64,000 nucleotides of DNA from assembly GCF_029589055.1 (NCBI RefSeq), contig NZ_JARQZP010000007.1, positions 1,736,001 through 1,800,000 of the forward strand, given 5' to 3'. Under the pieces are notes generated by a model that had not been told where the DNA came from, did no database searches, and saw nothing but the letters and a program-made list of their open reading frames with translations. A program made the translations under genes and the position numbers. Positions 48,806 to 58,063 of the stretch are shown here, one piece after another (the stretch's first letter is position 1; every line of letters starts with the position of its first letter). Source of the DNA: Vibrio hannami. GTDB lineage: Bacteria; Pseudomonadota; Gammaproteobacteria; Enterobacterales; Vibrionaceae.

Positions 48806-50257
48806 CTACGCAGTTTTTTTCATTTCGCCTGCGATGATTTCAGCCAGTGGACCCAGGATAACCTGAAGGTTATTCTCACCTAGTTTAACAACACCCATTG
48901 CACCCAGAGCTTTCAGCTTAGACTCGTCGATTACTTCAATGTTTTTCACTGTCAGACGTAGACGAGTGATACATGCATCGATGTTTTCCAGGTTTTCGTG
49001 ACCGCCTAGTACTTCAAGGTACTGTTTAGCTAACTCGCTAGAATCGCCCGCTTCAGCTGCTTCAACAGTGTCTTCGTCTTCACGGCCTGGAGTCTTAAGA
49101 CCAAACTTAACGATTACAGTGCGGAACAGTGCGTAGTAGATACCAAAGAACACAACACCTTGTACCAGTAGCATCCACCACTTGTTAGCTAGTGGGTTCT
49201 GTGCAGATAGAACCATATCCACAAGACCAGCAGAGAAACCGAAGCCTGCAGTCCAGTTCATGATGTCAGCGATGAACAGAGATAGACCTGTTAGCGCTGC
49301 GTGTAGAACGTATAGCATTGGAGCAAGGAACATGAACGAGAATTCTAGTGGTTCTGTTACACCTGTGAAGAATGATGCAAAACCAGCTGCAATCATGATT
49401 GATGCTACGCGAGCTTTGTGTTCAGGCTTCGCAGTGTGATAGATAGCAAGAGCCGCACCAGGAAGACCAAACATCATGATTGGGAAGAAACCAGCCATGT
49501 AGCGACCTGTTTCACCAACAACACCTACACCTGCTTCAATTGCGTTTGGCGTCCACCAGTTACCAAGGTCGTTGATACCAGCCATGTCAAACCAGAACAC
49601 AGAGTTAAGTGCGTGGTGCAGACCTACAGGGATTAGAAGACGGTTGAAGAAGCCATACAGACCAGAACCTACTTCACCAAGACCAACGATTGACTCACCG
49701 AAGCCGATAAGACCGCTAAAGATAACAGGCCATGCGAACATCAGTACAAAAGAGATAGCGATTGCGGCAAAAGAAGTTAGGATAGGAACAAGACGCTTAC
49801 CACTAAAGAATGCAAGAGCTTTATGCAGTTCAACCTGGTAGTAACGGTTATATAGCTCAGCAGCAACAATACCAGACAGAATACCAACAAACTGGTTACC
49901 AATTCGACCAAATGCTAACTTAGACTCTTCATCGATAGTTACAAGGCCAATAGACTCTACAGAAGCCGGGCTACATAGTGTTGTAATAACCATATAACCT
50001 ACGAAACCAGCTAGTGCCGCTGCACCGTCTTTATCTTTAGACATACCGTAAGCAACACCAATTGCGAACAGTACAGACATGTTATCGATAATTGCTGCGC
50101 CTGCCTTTATAAGGAATGCTGCAAGAGCATTGTTGCCACCCCAACCCGTTGGGTCAAGCCAGTAACCAATACCCATTAATATTGCTGCCGCTGGTAGCGT
50201 TGCTACCGGCACCATGAGTGCCTTACCTACCTTTTGGAAATAACCAAGAATATTCAC
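48806..50257 (-). CDS. nagE: N-acetylglucosamine-specific PTS EIICB component
   Basis: Imports and phosphorylates N-acetylglucosamine to GlcNAc-6-P. The 483-residue protein has the multi-spanning EIIC domain (start MNILGYFQKVGKALMVPVATLPAAAILMG, to about residue 380) and an EIIB domain with the phosphorylated Cys429 in IDACITRLRLTV. E. coli NagE has an additional EIIA domain (about 648 residues); here it is absent, so a separate EIIA(Glc) must supply the phosphate, as known for Vibrio. Divergent from nagBAC. Confidence 0.95.
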   Translation of the reverse strand: MNILGYFQKVGKALMVPVATLPAAAILMGIGYWLDPTGWGGNNALAAFLIKAGAAIIDNMSVLFAIGVAYGMSKDKDGAAALAGFVGYMVITTLCSPASVESIGLVTIDEESKLAFGRIGNQFVGILSGIVAAELYNRYYQVELHKALAFFSGKRLVPILTSFAAIAISFVLMFAWPVIFSGLIGFGESIVGLGEVGSGLYGFFNRLLIPVGLHHALNSVFWFDMAGINDLGNWWTPNAIEAGVGVVGETGRYMAGFFPIMMFGLPGAALAIYHTAKPEHKARVASIMIAAGFASFFTGVTEPLEFSFMFLAPMLYVLHAALTGLSLFIADIMNWTAGFGFSAGLVDMVLSAQNPLANKWWMLLVQGVVFFGIYYALFRTVIVKFGLKTPGREDEDTVEAAEAGDSSELAKQYLEVLGGHENLENIDACITRLRLTVKNIEVIDESKLKALGAMGVVKLGENNLQVILGPLAEIIAGEMKKTA

Positions 50258-50339
50258 CGTATGTTCCCCCTATAGGACATTGTTTATATCTGGAAAACTT
50301 ATTTTTGCTCTCCAATTTAGTTATTATCAGTTTAGGCAG

Positions 50340-50362
50340 ATAAATTCTCTCCGCAAATTAAA
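50340..50362. promoter_or_regulatory. Candidate NagC operator (nagE side)
   Basis: ATAAATTC and GCAAATTAAA form an imperfect A/T-rich palindrome whose right half CGCAAATTAAA equals, from memory, that of the E. coli nagE operator. It lies 83 bases from the nagE start. Recognition by NagC is inferred. Confidence 0.5.
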
Positions 50363-50372
50363 AGCAACTTAA

Positions 50373-50390
50373 ATGTGACTTTTATCACCT
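50373..50390. promoter_or_regulatory. CRP-cAMP binding site between nagE and nagB
   Basis: TGTGACTTTTATCACC matches the CRP consensus TGTGA-N6-TCACA in nine of ten positions. It sits between the two NagC-like sites, as in E. coli where CRP activates both arms of the divergent nag regulon. Confidence 0.75.
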
Positions 50391-50434
50391 CAAAGGTGAG
50401 AATTTGCGTATTTTTGCTAGCTGGATCATAAAAC

Positions 50435-50455
50435 TTATTTTATAATTCGAAATAA
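50435..50455. promoter_or_regulatory. Candidate NagC operator (nagB side)
   Basis: TTATTT-(9)-AAATAA palindrome 55 bases upstream of nagB. A third sequence with the AATTTGCG half site lies at 50400-50408. In E. coli, NagC dimers at nagE and nagB boxes loop the DNA; the same layout is possible here. Confidence 0.45.
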
Positions 50456-50509
50456 CAAAATTTAGCGCTTAATATTTAATCGTTCACTTACTTAATTCGA
50501 GGTGTTATC

Positions 50510-51313
50510 GTGAGACTTATTCCATTAAATTCCGCACAAGATGTGGGCCTTTGGTCGGCACGACATATTGTTAATAGAATCAATGCATTTAACCCAACAG
50601 AAGACCGCCCTTTTGTATTAGGCTTGCCTACAGGCGGGACGCCTCTTAACACATACAAGAGACTTATTGAACTTTATAATGAGGGTGAAGTAAGCTTCAA
50701 ACACGTTGTTACTTTTAACATGGATGAGTATATCGGCATCCCGGCAGACCACCCTGAGTCATACCGTTCATTCATGTACAATAATTTCTTCAATCATGTT
50801 GATATTCAGGAAAAAAACATTAACCTCCTGAATGGTAATGCAGAAAGCCACGAAGAAGAGTGTCGTCGTTACGAAGAAAAAATTAAGTCATATGGCAAAA
50901 TCAACCTATTTATGGGTGGTGTTGGTAACGATGGTCATATCGCATTTAACGAACCAGCATCTTCGCTTTCTTCAAGAACTCGCATCAAAACGCTGACAGA
51001 AGATACCCGTATCGCTAACTCTCGCTTCTTTGACAACGATATTTCTCAGGTGCCTAAATACGCACTGACTATTGGCGTTGGTACTCTTTTAGATGCCGAA
51101 GAAGTTATGATTCTGGTTATGGGCCACAATAAAGCACTTGCTCTTGAAGCTGCTGTCGAAGGTTCAGTAAATCACCTATGGACAGTATCTGCCCTTCAGC
51201 TGCATACAAAAGCAGTAATTGTTGCTGACGAACCTGCGACACAAGAACTAAAAGTGAAAACGGTTAAATACTTCACCGAGCTTGAAGCAGAAAATATTAA
51301 AGACTTGAAATAA
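50510..51313 (+). CDS. nagB: Glucosamine-6-phosphate deaminase
   Basis: Converts glucosamine-6-P to fructose-6-P and ammonia. The 267-residue protein starts at GTG (MRLIPL..), after GAGGTG, as in the E. coli sequence MRLIPL. Motifs: 'GLPTGGTP' near residue 43, NMDEY (about 71-75) with the catalytic Asp, and GGVGNDGHIAFNEP (about 137-150, catalytic His/Glu). First gene of the nagBAC operon. Confidence 0.98.
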   Translation: MRLIPLNSAQDVGLWSARHIVNRINAFNPTEDRPFVLGLPTGGTPLNTYKRLIELYNEGEVSFKHVVTFNMDEYIGIPADHPESYRSFMYNNFFNHVDIQEKNINLLNGNAESHEEECRRYEEKIKSYGKINLFMGGVGNDGHIAFNEPASSLSSRTRIKTLTEDTRIANSRFFDNDISQVPKYALTIGVGTLLDAEEVMILVMGHNKALALEAAVEGSVNHLWTVSALQLHTKAVIVADEPATQELKVKTVKYFTELEAENIKDLK

Positions 51314-51327
51314 GTGAGGACAAAAGC

Positions 51328-52464
51328 ATGTATGCGCTAACCAATTGTCGAATCTTCACGGGTAGCGATGTACTGGACAATCATGCCGTTATTGTTGACG
51401 GCATGAACATCAAGTCAGTATGCCCTGCAGATGAAGTACCATCAGACATCGAAATCAAAGATCTGAATGGTGCATACCTAAGTCCCGGTTTTATAGATCT
51501 GCAACTTAACGGTTGTGGTGGCGTTATGTTTAATGACGAAATCACTGCCGATACGCTTCAGACAATGCACCAGGCGAACCTGAAGTCGGGCTGTACAAGC
51601 TATCTACCCACCCTGATCACTTCATCTGATGAAGATATGCGCAAAGCAGTTGAAGCAGAACGTGAATACCAAAGTCGTAATCCAAATCAATCTCTAGGCC
51701 TGCATCTAGAAGGTCCGTATCTGAATGTAATGAAAAAGGGTATCCACAACCCTGACTATATTCGCCGTTCGGATAAAGAAATGGTCGACTTCATGTGTGA
51801 AAATAGTGACCTGATTACTAAGGTTACTTTGGCTCCGGAACAAAATGACCCTGAGCATATCGCACGTCTTAATGAAGCAGGTATTGTCGTTTCTATCGGC
51901 CACACAAACGCAACTTATGCCCAGGCTCGCAAGGGTATCGAAGCGGGTATTACCTTCGCTACGCACCTTTTCAATGCAATGACGCCTATGGTTGGTCGTG
52001 AACCAGGTGTTGTTGGAGCAGTGCTGGACTCTCCTGATGTTTATGCCGGTATTATCGCAGATGGCTACCATGTGGATTACGCCAATATTCGATTGGCCCA
52101 TAAAATTAAAGGTGAAAAGCTGGTATTAGTGACGGACGCCACAGCTCCGGCCGGGGCCAGTATGGAATACTTTATTTTTGTTGGGAAGAAAGTATATTAC
52201 CGAGATGGAAAGTGCGTTGATGAAAACGGCACTCTAGGTGGCTCAGCAGTTACGATGATAGAATCTATTCAAAACTGTGTAGAGCACGTTGGTATCGCAC
52301 TGGACGAAGCTATCAGAATGGCAACGCTCTACCCCGCTAAAGCGATTGGCGTAGACAACAAACTTGGCCGTATTAAGAATGGCCTGGTTGCTAACCTGAC
52401 TATATTTGATAACAGCTTTAACGTTCAGGCGACAGTAGTAAACGGTAAATACGAGCAAACTTAA
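51328..52464 (+). CDS. nagA: N-acetylglucosamine-6-phosphate deacetylase
   Basis: Removes acetate from GlcNAc-6-P, making the substrate for NagB. The 378-residue amidohydrolase shows 'LSPGFIDLQLNGCGG', LHLEGPYLN (metal-binding Glu, near residue 131), the catalytic His blocks 'SIGHTNA' and 'THLFNAMTPMVGREPG', and the conserved Asp in VTDATAPAG. It starts 14 bases after nagB with AAGTGAGG as ribosome site. Confidence 0.98.
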   Translation: MYALTNCRIFTGSDVLDNHAVIVDGMNIKSVCPADEVPSDIEIKDLNGAYLSPGFIDLQLNGCGGVMFNDEITADTLQTMHQANLKSGCTSYLPTLITSSDEDMRKAVEAEREYQSRNPNQSLGLHLEGPYLNVMKKGIHNPDYIRRSDKEMVDFMCENSDLITKVTLAPEQNDPEHIARLNEAGIVVSIGHTNATYAQARKGIEAGITFATHLFNAMTPMVGREPGVVGAVLDSPDVYAGIIADGYHVDYANIRLAHKIKGEKLVLVTDATAPAGASMEYFIFVGKKVYYRDGKCVDENGTLGGSAVTMIESIQNCVEHVGIALDEAIRMATLYPAKAIGVDNKLGRIKNGLVANLTIFDNSFNVQATVVNGKYEQT

Positions 52465-52466
52465 AT

Positions 52467-53684
52467 ATGACAAGCGGACAGATAGGAAACGTAGACTTAG
52501 TCAAACAGCTTAACAGCGCAGCGGTGTACCGCTTGATAGATCAAGAAGGCCCTATCTCCCGCATACAGGTCGCTGACGTCAGCCAACTGGCGCCAGCGAG
52601 TGTTACCAAAATTACTCGTCAGCTCCTTGCCCACGGGTTAATCAAAGAAGTCGCCCAACAAGCCTCTACAGGCGGTCGACGAGCAATTTCTTTAACGACT
52701 GAAGTCGAACCCTTTCACTCAATCGCAGTTCGTATCGGTCGCGATTATCTTCACTACAGCCTGGTTGACCTTGGCGGGACTGTTCTTGCTGATGGTAGTG
52801 CCGAATTTCACTACGAACATCAAGGCGAACTTTTAGAGGGCTTAATCTCTCATCTAAAAGTATTCCTAGAAGAAAACCGGGAAATTCTTATGAATTTCAT
52901 CGCTATAGGTATCGTCCTTCCGGGGTTGGTAAATCCAGAAACCGGCATCGTTGAATACATGCCGAACACTGATATCGATAGCCTTGAGCTAGCTGATAAA
53001 GTGAGAGAACAGTTCAAGGTAGAATGTTTCGTCGGAAACGACATTCGTGGTCGAGCCCTTGCTGAACATTATTTTGGGGCAAGCCGAGATTGTCAGGATT
53101 CTATTCTGGTCAGCGTTCACAGAGGAACCGGTTCGGGAATTATCGTCAATGGCCAGGTGTTCTTAGGATTTAACCGGAACGTCGGTGAGATTGGCCATAT
53201 TCAAATCGATCCTTTGGGTGAACAGTGCCAGTGCGGAAACTTCGGCTGCCTTGAAACCGTTGCCTCCAACCCTGCTGTTATCTCAAGGATTAAGAAACTT
53301 ATCGCCAGAGGCTACAACTCATCACTCGCCGGACTTGAAGTAATAACTATGCGGGATGTTTGCGAGCACGCGTTGAAAGGAGACGAGCTTGCAAAAGAGA
53401 GCCTGGTAAGAGTCGGAAATATGCTAGGAAAGGCCATAGCAATCACTGTGAACCTATTTAACCCGCAAAAAATAGTTATCGCAGGCGATATCACTCTAGC
53501 CAGAGATATTATTTTTCCCGCAATACAGAAAAATGTGGAGACTCAATCTTTAAAAGATTTTCATAAAGATTTGCCTATCGTCGCATCCGAACTGGAAAGC
53601 CAACCTACCATGGGAGCATTTGCTATGATAAAAAGAGCAATGCTAAATGGCGCTTTATTACAAAAACTGCTAGAAGACGAGTAA
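52467..53684 (+). CDS. nagC: NagC, ROK-family repressor of the nag regulon
   Basis: Transcriptional repressor relieved by GlcNAc-6-P. The 405-residue protein has an N-terminal winged HTH (about residues 15-75, 'SRIQVADVSQLAPASVTKITRQLL') and a ROK domain with the metal/sugar-binding region 'GEIGHIQIDPLGEQCQCGNFGCLETVAS' (about 246-273). Begins 2 bases after the nagA stop. It presumably binds the operators between nagE and nagB. Confidence 0.97.
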   Translation: MTSGQIGNVDLVKQLNSAAVYRLIDQEGPISRIQVADVSQLAPASVTKITRQLLAHGLIKEVAQQASTGGRRAISLTTEVEPFHSIAVRIGRDYLHYSLVDLGGTVLADGSAEFHYEHQGELLEGLISHLKVFLEENREILMNFIAIGIVLPGLVNPETGIVEYMPNTDIDSLELADKVREQFKVECFVGNDIRGRALAEHYFGASRDCQDSILVSVHRGTGSGIIVNGQVFLGFNRNVGEIGHIQIDPLGEQCQCGNFGCLETVASNPAVISRIKKLIARGYNSSLAGLEVITMRDVCEHALKGDELAKESLVRVGNMLGKAIAITVNLFNPQKIVIAGDITLARDIIFPAIQKNVETQSLKDFHKDLPIVASELESQPTMGAFAMIKRAMLNGALLQKLLEDE

Positions 53685-53733
53685 TACACCATACTTAGCT
53701 TACTGGCTGAACACAAAAATTGATATAATTTTT

Positions 53734-53770
53734 AAAGGGTTGTACTTGGACAGTAACAACCCTTTTTAAT
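53734..53770 (+). terminator. Terminator after nagBAC
   Basis: AAAGGGTTGT / ACAACCCTTT with a 12-base loop and a TTT tail. The loop is long but the stem is perfect. Confidence 0.8.
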
Positions 53771-53830
53771 ATCATTCTCCACACAAATTAGTGCGATCTT
53801 ATGAATTAAAACAACTTCGGAGATAAAGGA

Positions 53831-55514
53831 ATGCCCTTAGAAGTTACCCTGATATCTGCTGCATTTATTTCAGGATTTATAGCCCTGAAACTAAATCTTC
53901 CCCTCTGGTTGGCTTTCTGTTAGCCGGGTTTTCCCTGAATTTTCTTGGATATCAAAGCAACGATAGCATTGTTCTTTTAGCGGATTTAGGGGTCACTCTG
54001 CTGCTTTTCACTATCGGTCTTAAGCTGGACATAAAAACCCTGTTGTCAAAAGAGATCTGGGCTGGAGCAACAATACACAACCTTCTTTCAACCGCATTTT
54101 TCACCATCTCTTTTATTGTTCTGAAAGCTTTGGGGTTCAGTTTCTGGGCGATATGAGTGTCGACCAGATAATATTGCTGGGCTTTGCACTCTCTTTTTCT
54201 AGTACCGTTTTTGCAGTTAAGTCTCTTCAGGAAAAGGGGGAGATGAACTCAACTTATGGCACGCTAGCTATAGGCATCCTGGTTATGCAAGATATCTTCG
54301 CTGTGCTGTTCCTTACCGTATCAACGGGCAAGCTTCCTGAGTGGTACGCGATTTGTTTATTCGCTCTACCCTTAATCAGGCCATTTTTATTCAAACTGCT
54401 CAGTAAAGCAGGACACGGCGAAATGCTGGTGTTATTTGGCGTCTTCTCTGCATTAGTATTGGGAGCTGGATTGTTCAACCTGACCGGTATGAAGCCGGAT
54501 TTAGGTGCACTAATATTAGGTATGCTTCTGGCCGGACATAAAAAAGCCTCTGAACTTTCAAAGTCCCTGTTTAACCTTAAAGAGCTTTTTCTGGTTTGTT
54601 TTTTCCTAAACATAGGCCTGGCAGAGCAACCAACCTGGGCCGGCCTGGCGATGGCTGTTCTCTTTATGTTGTTGTTGCCAGTGAAAGGGTTCCTCTATTT
54701 CGCGGTACTAAACGCATTTAAATTCCGTGTACGTACTTCACTTCTTGCCGCGTTCTCACTATTTAATTACAGCGAATTTGGACTGATTGTCGGCGGCCTT
54801 GCATACAAATTGGGCTGGTTAGATGGCAGTATCCTGGTTTCTATCGCCTTAGCAGTATCAATATCATTTATCCTTGCAGCACCATTAAACAACTTCAGTA
54901 ACAAGATTTACCAACGCTCGTCTCGTTGGTTGAAAGAGCACTCTGCGGAAGCACTGAACCAACGGGATCAACTTATCAACCCGGGCAACGCTCAGGTACT
55001 GATTCTGGGGATGGGCAGGATTGGAGCGGGAGCGTACGACGAAATAACCGAGCGCTTCGGACCAATATGCTTAGGCATAGAGGTTCACAAAGATGCCGCC
55101 GCCCTTCACATTCATGAACAACGAAATGTGATTTGCGAAGATGCTACTGACCCAGATTTTTGGGAAAGAATCCTTGATACCGCAAATGTAAAACTTGTAT
55201 TGCTCGCAATGCCCCACCACCAGGGAAATCAACTTGCATTGAATATGCTTAAAAATATCGGCTATCAGGGGCAGACAGCAGCTATTGCTGAGTACCAGGA
55301 TCAGGTTGAAAGCTTATATGACGAAGGTATCAACGCCGCATTTAATATCTACCGAGAAGCAGGTAGTGGTTTCGCCCGACATGTATTTGAACGGCTAGAA
55401 CCAGACTTGATTCCAGCGGTTAGAGAGACTCATTCAGCAAACAAATCGGAACAAAAAACAGAACAGCACATAGATATTATTCATAAAATGGCATTTTTAT
55501 TAAATATTTTCTAA
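53831..55514 (+). pseudogene. Kef/YbaL-type cation:proton antiporter with RCK domain, two frameshifts near the 5' end
   Basis: A monovalent cation:proton antiporter (CPA2) with a cytoplasmic RCK/TrkA-N regulatory domain (AQVLILGMGRIGAGAYDEI in the C-terminal third). Beginning at the ATG after AAAGGA, the frame breaks at 53900-53903 (CCCC, one C probably missing, then LVGFLLAGFSL follows) and again at 54144 (TTCTGG for TTCCTGG, then 'GDMSVDQIILLGFALSFSSTVFAVK'). With both restored the product is about 561 residues, which is the family length. The remaining 453 codons are open. Both indels are single C losses in C runs, suggesting consensus error. It lies between nagC and asnB. Confidence 0.82.
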
Positions 55515-55633
55515 TTAACAAGCGTTATTGTCATCTTTTTCTTTATCAAAGGTTGCTTTTTTTGTTGAGATGGCAAATTGAAAGCATATAAAGAAAAAAC
55601 ATTCAGACAGAATAATATTGGGATTTGTATCGT

Positions 55634-57309
55634 ATGTGTTCAATTTTCGGCATCTTAGACATCAAGAGTGACGCTTCAGCTTTGCGTCCAACCGCACTGG
55701 AAATGTCAAAAAAACTTCGTCACCGTGGACCAGACTGGTCAGGTGTTTACGCTTCTGACAAAGCAATTCTTGCCCACGAGCGCCTGGCTATCGTTGGCCT
55801 GAATAGTGGTGCTCAGCCTATTTACAGCCCTGACAAGAAGCTTATTCTGGCTGTAAACGGCGAGATATATAACCACAAAGAGATCCGTGAAAGATACGCA
55901 GACAAATACGATTTTCAGACAGACTCTGACTGTGAAGTAATCCTGGCACTTTACCGTGATTACGGCGCTGACCTGCTGGAAGAACTAAACGGTATCTTTG
56001 CATTCATTCTTTACGATGAAGAAAAAGATCAATACCTGGTTGGCCGTGACCATATCGGTATTATTCCTATGTACCAGGGTTACGACGAACACGGCAACTA
56101 CTATGTAGCTTCAGAGATGAAAGCACTAACGCCTGTTTGTAAAACTATCAGCGAGTTCCCTCCGGGTAGCTACTACGGCAGCGCAGACTCTGAACCACAG
56201 CGTTACTACGTACGTGACTGGATGGAGTACAACGAGGTTAAAGGCAACACAACAAGCAAAGAAGAGCTAACAAAAGCGCTTGAAGATGCTGTTAAACGCC
56301 AGCTAATGACTGACGTACCATACGGCGTACTTCTTTCTGGTGGCCTTGATTCCTCAATCACTTCAGCGGTAGCGAAGAAATTTGCTGCAATGCGCGTAGA
56401 AGATGACGACAAGTCAGCGGCATGGTGGCCTCAGCTTCACTCTTTCGCTGTTGGTCTTGAAGGCGCTCCGGATCTTAAAGCTTCACGCGAAGTTGCTGAC
56501 AAATTAGGTACGGTTCACCACGAGATGACCTACACCATTCAGGAAGGTCTGGATGCGATTCGTGATGTTATCTATCACATTGAAACATACGATGTGACGA
56601 CTATCCGTGCTTCAACACCTATGTATCTGATGGCTCGTAAGATTAAAGCGATGGGTATCAAGATGGTTCTTTCTGGTGAAGGCGCCGATGAAATCTTTGG
56701 TGGCTACCTGTATTTCCATAAGGCGCCAAACGATAAAGAGATGCACGAAGAACTGGTTCGTAAACTTCTGGCCCTTAACATGTTTGACTGTGCTCGCGCG
56801 AACAAATCACTTGCAGCTAGGGTGTAGAAGGTCGAGTACCTTTCCTTGACAAAGAATTTATCGACGTAGCGATGCGCGTAAACCCTAAAGATAAGATGTG
56901 TGGAACAAACGGTAAGATGGAAAAACACATCCTGCGTGAATGTTTTGAGCACTACCTACCAGAATCTATTGCATGGCGTCAGAAAGAGCAGTTCTCTGAT
57001 GGTGTAGGTTATGGCTGGATTGACGCTCTGCGTGACACAGCGGAAGCAAAAGTGACCGATCAGCAGATGGAAACGGCGTCTTACCGCTTCCCATACAACA
57101 CGCCTCAAACCAAAGAAGCGTATATGTACCGTGAGATCTTTGAAGAGCTATTCCCGCTACCATCAGCGGCGGAATGTGTTCCTGGTGGTCCATCAATCGC
57201 TTGTTCTTCTGCAAAAGCAATTGAGTGGGATGAAGCATTCAAGAACATGGCTGACCCATCAGGCCGAGCGGTTAAAACCGTGCACAACGACTCTTACGAA
57301 ACGCTGTAA
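55634..57309 (+). pseudogene. asnB: Asparagine synthetase B, one frameshift
   Basis: Makes asparagine from aspartate with glutamine as amino donor. The ATG gives MCSIFGIL with the glutaminase Cys2. The N-terminal domain and ATP-binding LLSGGLDSSI (about residue 237) are intact up to 'ANKSLAA'; near 56817-56826 the expected 'WGVEGRVPFLD' is lost because of a frame change (GCTAGGGTG for GCTTGGGGTG, i.e. one base missing and one altered), creating TAG at 56825. From 'VEGRVPFLD' on, the frame is open to the natural end (HNDSYETL). Restored length is about 558 residues versus 554 in E. coli. A terminator follows. Confidence 0.85.
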
Positions 57310-57322
57310 GTTTATAAATACG

Positions 57323-57350
57323 AAAAGGGCTACCACCGGGTAGCCCTTTT
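57323..57350. terminator. Terminator after asnB, convergent to rfaH
   Basis: AAAAGGGCTACC / GGGTAGCCCTTTT with a 3-4 base loop; T4 tail. Confidence 0.9.
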
Positions 57351-57403
57351 GCTATGGATTGTATATATACCTTAGCACTAGTGCACCTAAGCAACTATCA
57401 TAA

Positions 57404-57901
57404 TCACTTAAGCTCTATATCTTTATTCTCAACAGCTACCGGCACTGTCTGGCTAATTAAGTTCACCAACAAAATTGAGCGTTTTTCACCATCAGGCTCA
57501 TGGTAGATCGCCTCAATACCCGCAAACTGACCAGATTTGATCTTAACTGATTGCCCTTGCTCCGGCAGAGTATCGCAGCGCATTGCCTCACTACTCTCTT
57601 CTAAGTTTTGAAGTTCTTCCACCAGCGACTCTGCAACCTCTTTAGGGTATTTTCCCTTACGAATAAAATCAGCAACACCACGAGTAGAGCGCACAGTAGT
57701 GAAACTTGGCCCCTGTTCATAGTCAAAGTAAACAAACATATATGAAGGGAAAAGAGGCTCTTTAACCACCTGACGTTTTCCCCGGATGACTTTCTCGATC
57801 TCAACGACAGGGTAATAGCACTCTACCCCTTGATTTTCTAGGTGTACGGTTGCTCTCGCCTGATCACCTCTTTTGCAATAAAGCAAATACCAACGTTTCA
57901 T
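57404..57901 (-). CDS. rfaH: Transcription antitermination protein RfaH
   Basis: A NusG paralogue recruited to ops elements that allows read-through of long polysaccharide, LPS and toxin operons. The 165-residue protein starts MKRWYLLYCKRGDQARA, the RfaH N-terminus (NGN domain), followed by 'RGKRQVVKEPLFPSYMFVYFD' and a short C-terminal KOW region ('GQFAGIEAIYHEPDGEKRSILLVNLI'). Length matches E. coli RfaH (162). Two upstream in-frame ATGs (six and twelve codons earlier) are not conserved and have no ribosome site. Its target ops is at 1001-1012. Upstream is a near-perfect long inverted repeat. Confidence 0.95.
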   Translation of the reverse strand: MKRWYLLYCKRGDQARATVHLENQGVECYYPVVEIEKVIRGKRQVVKEPLFPSYMFVYFDYEQGPSFTTVRSTRGVADFIRKGKYPKEVAESLVEELQNLEESSEAMRCDTLPEQGQSVKIKSGQFAGIEAIYHEPDGEKRSILLVNLISQTVPVAVENKDIELK

Positions 57902-57928
57902 ATTTTCTTCAACTTCCATGGTTCTTGT

Positions 57929-57982
57929 TATATTCAAGTGACCTCAAGATGCAGCTCTGAATCTTGAGGTCACTTGAGTATA
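57929..57982. repeat. Near-perfect 22-bp inverted repeat upstream of rfaH
   Basis: The arms contain CAAGTGACCTCAAGAT and its exact complement (16 bp perfect, extended to 21 of 22 with TATA at the ends) around a 10-base loop. It lies 28 bases upstream of the rfaH start and downstream of hemH on the reverse strand. It could be a hemH terminator lacking a U-tract, a leader structure, or a dispersed Vibrio palindrome; copy number is unknown here. Confidence 0.7.
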
Positions 57983-58063
57983 TATATGTTAGCACTTTAT
58001 AAAGTGAACGACATTTCAATCGTATAAAACCAGTTATATACGATTAGTAAACCAGCAATTAGG

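Noticed and set aside
53831..53925. Short peptide gene before the antiporter
   Set aside because: It is the first segment of the same antiporter, closed by the loss of one C in a C-run.
56872..57309. Independent small gene after asnB
   Set aside because: It is the C-terminal part of asnB, readable across a single frame change; the ATG is internal.
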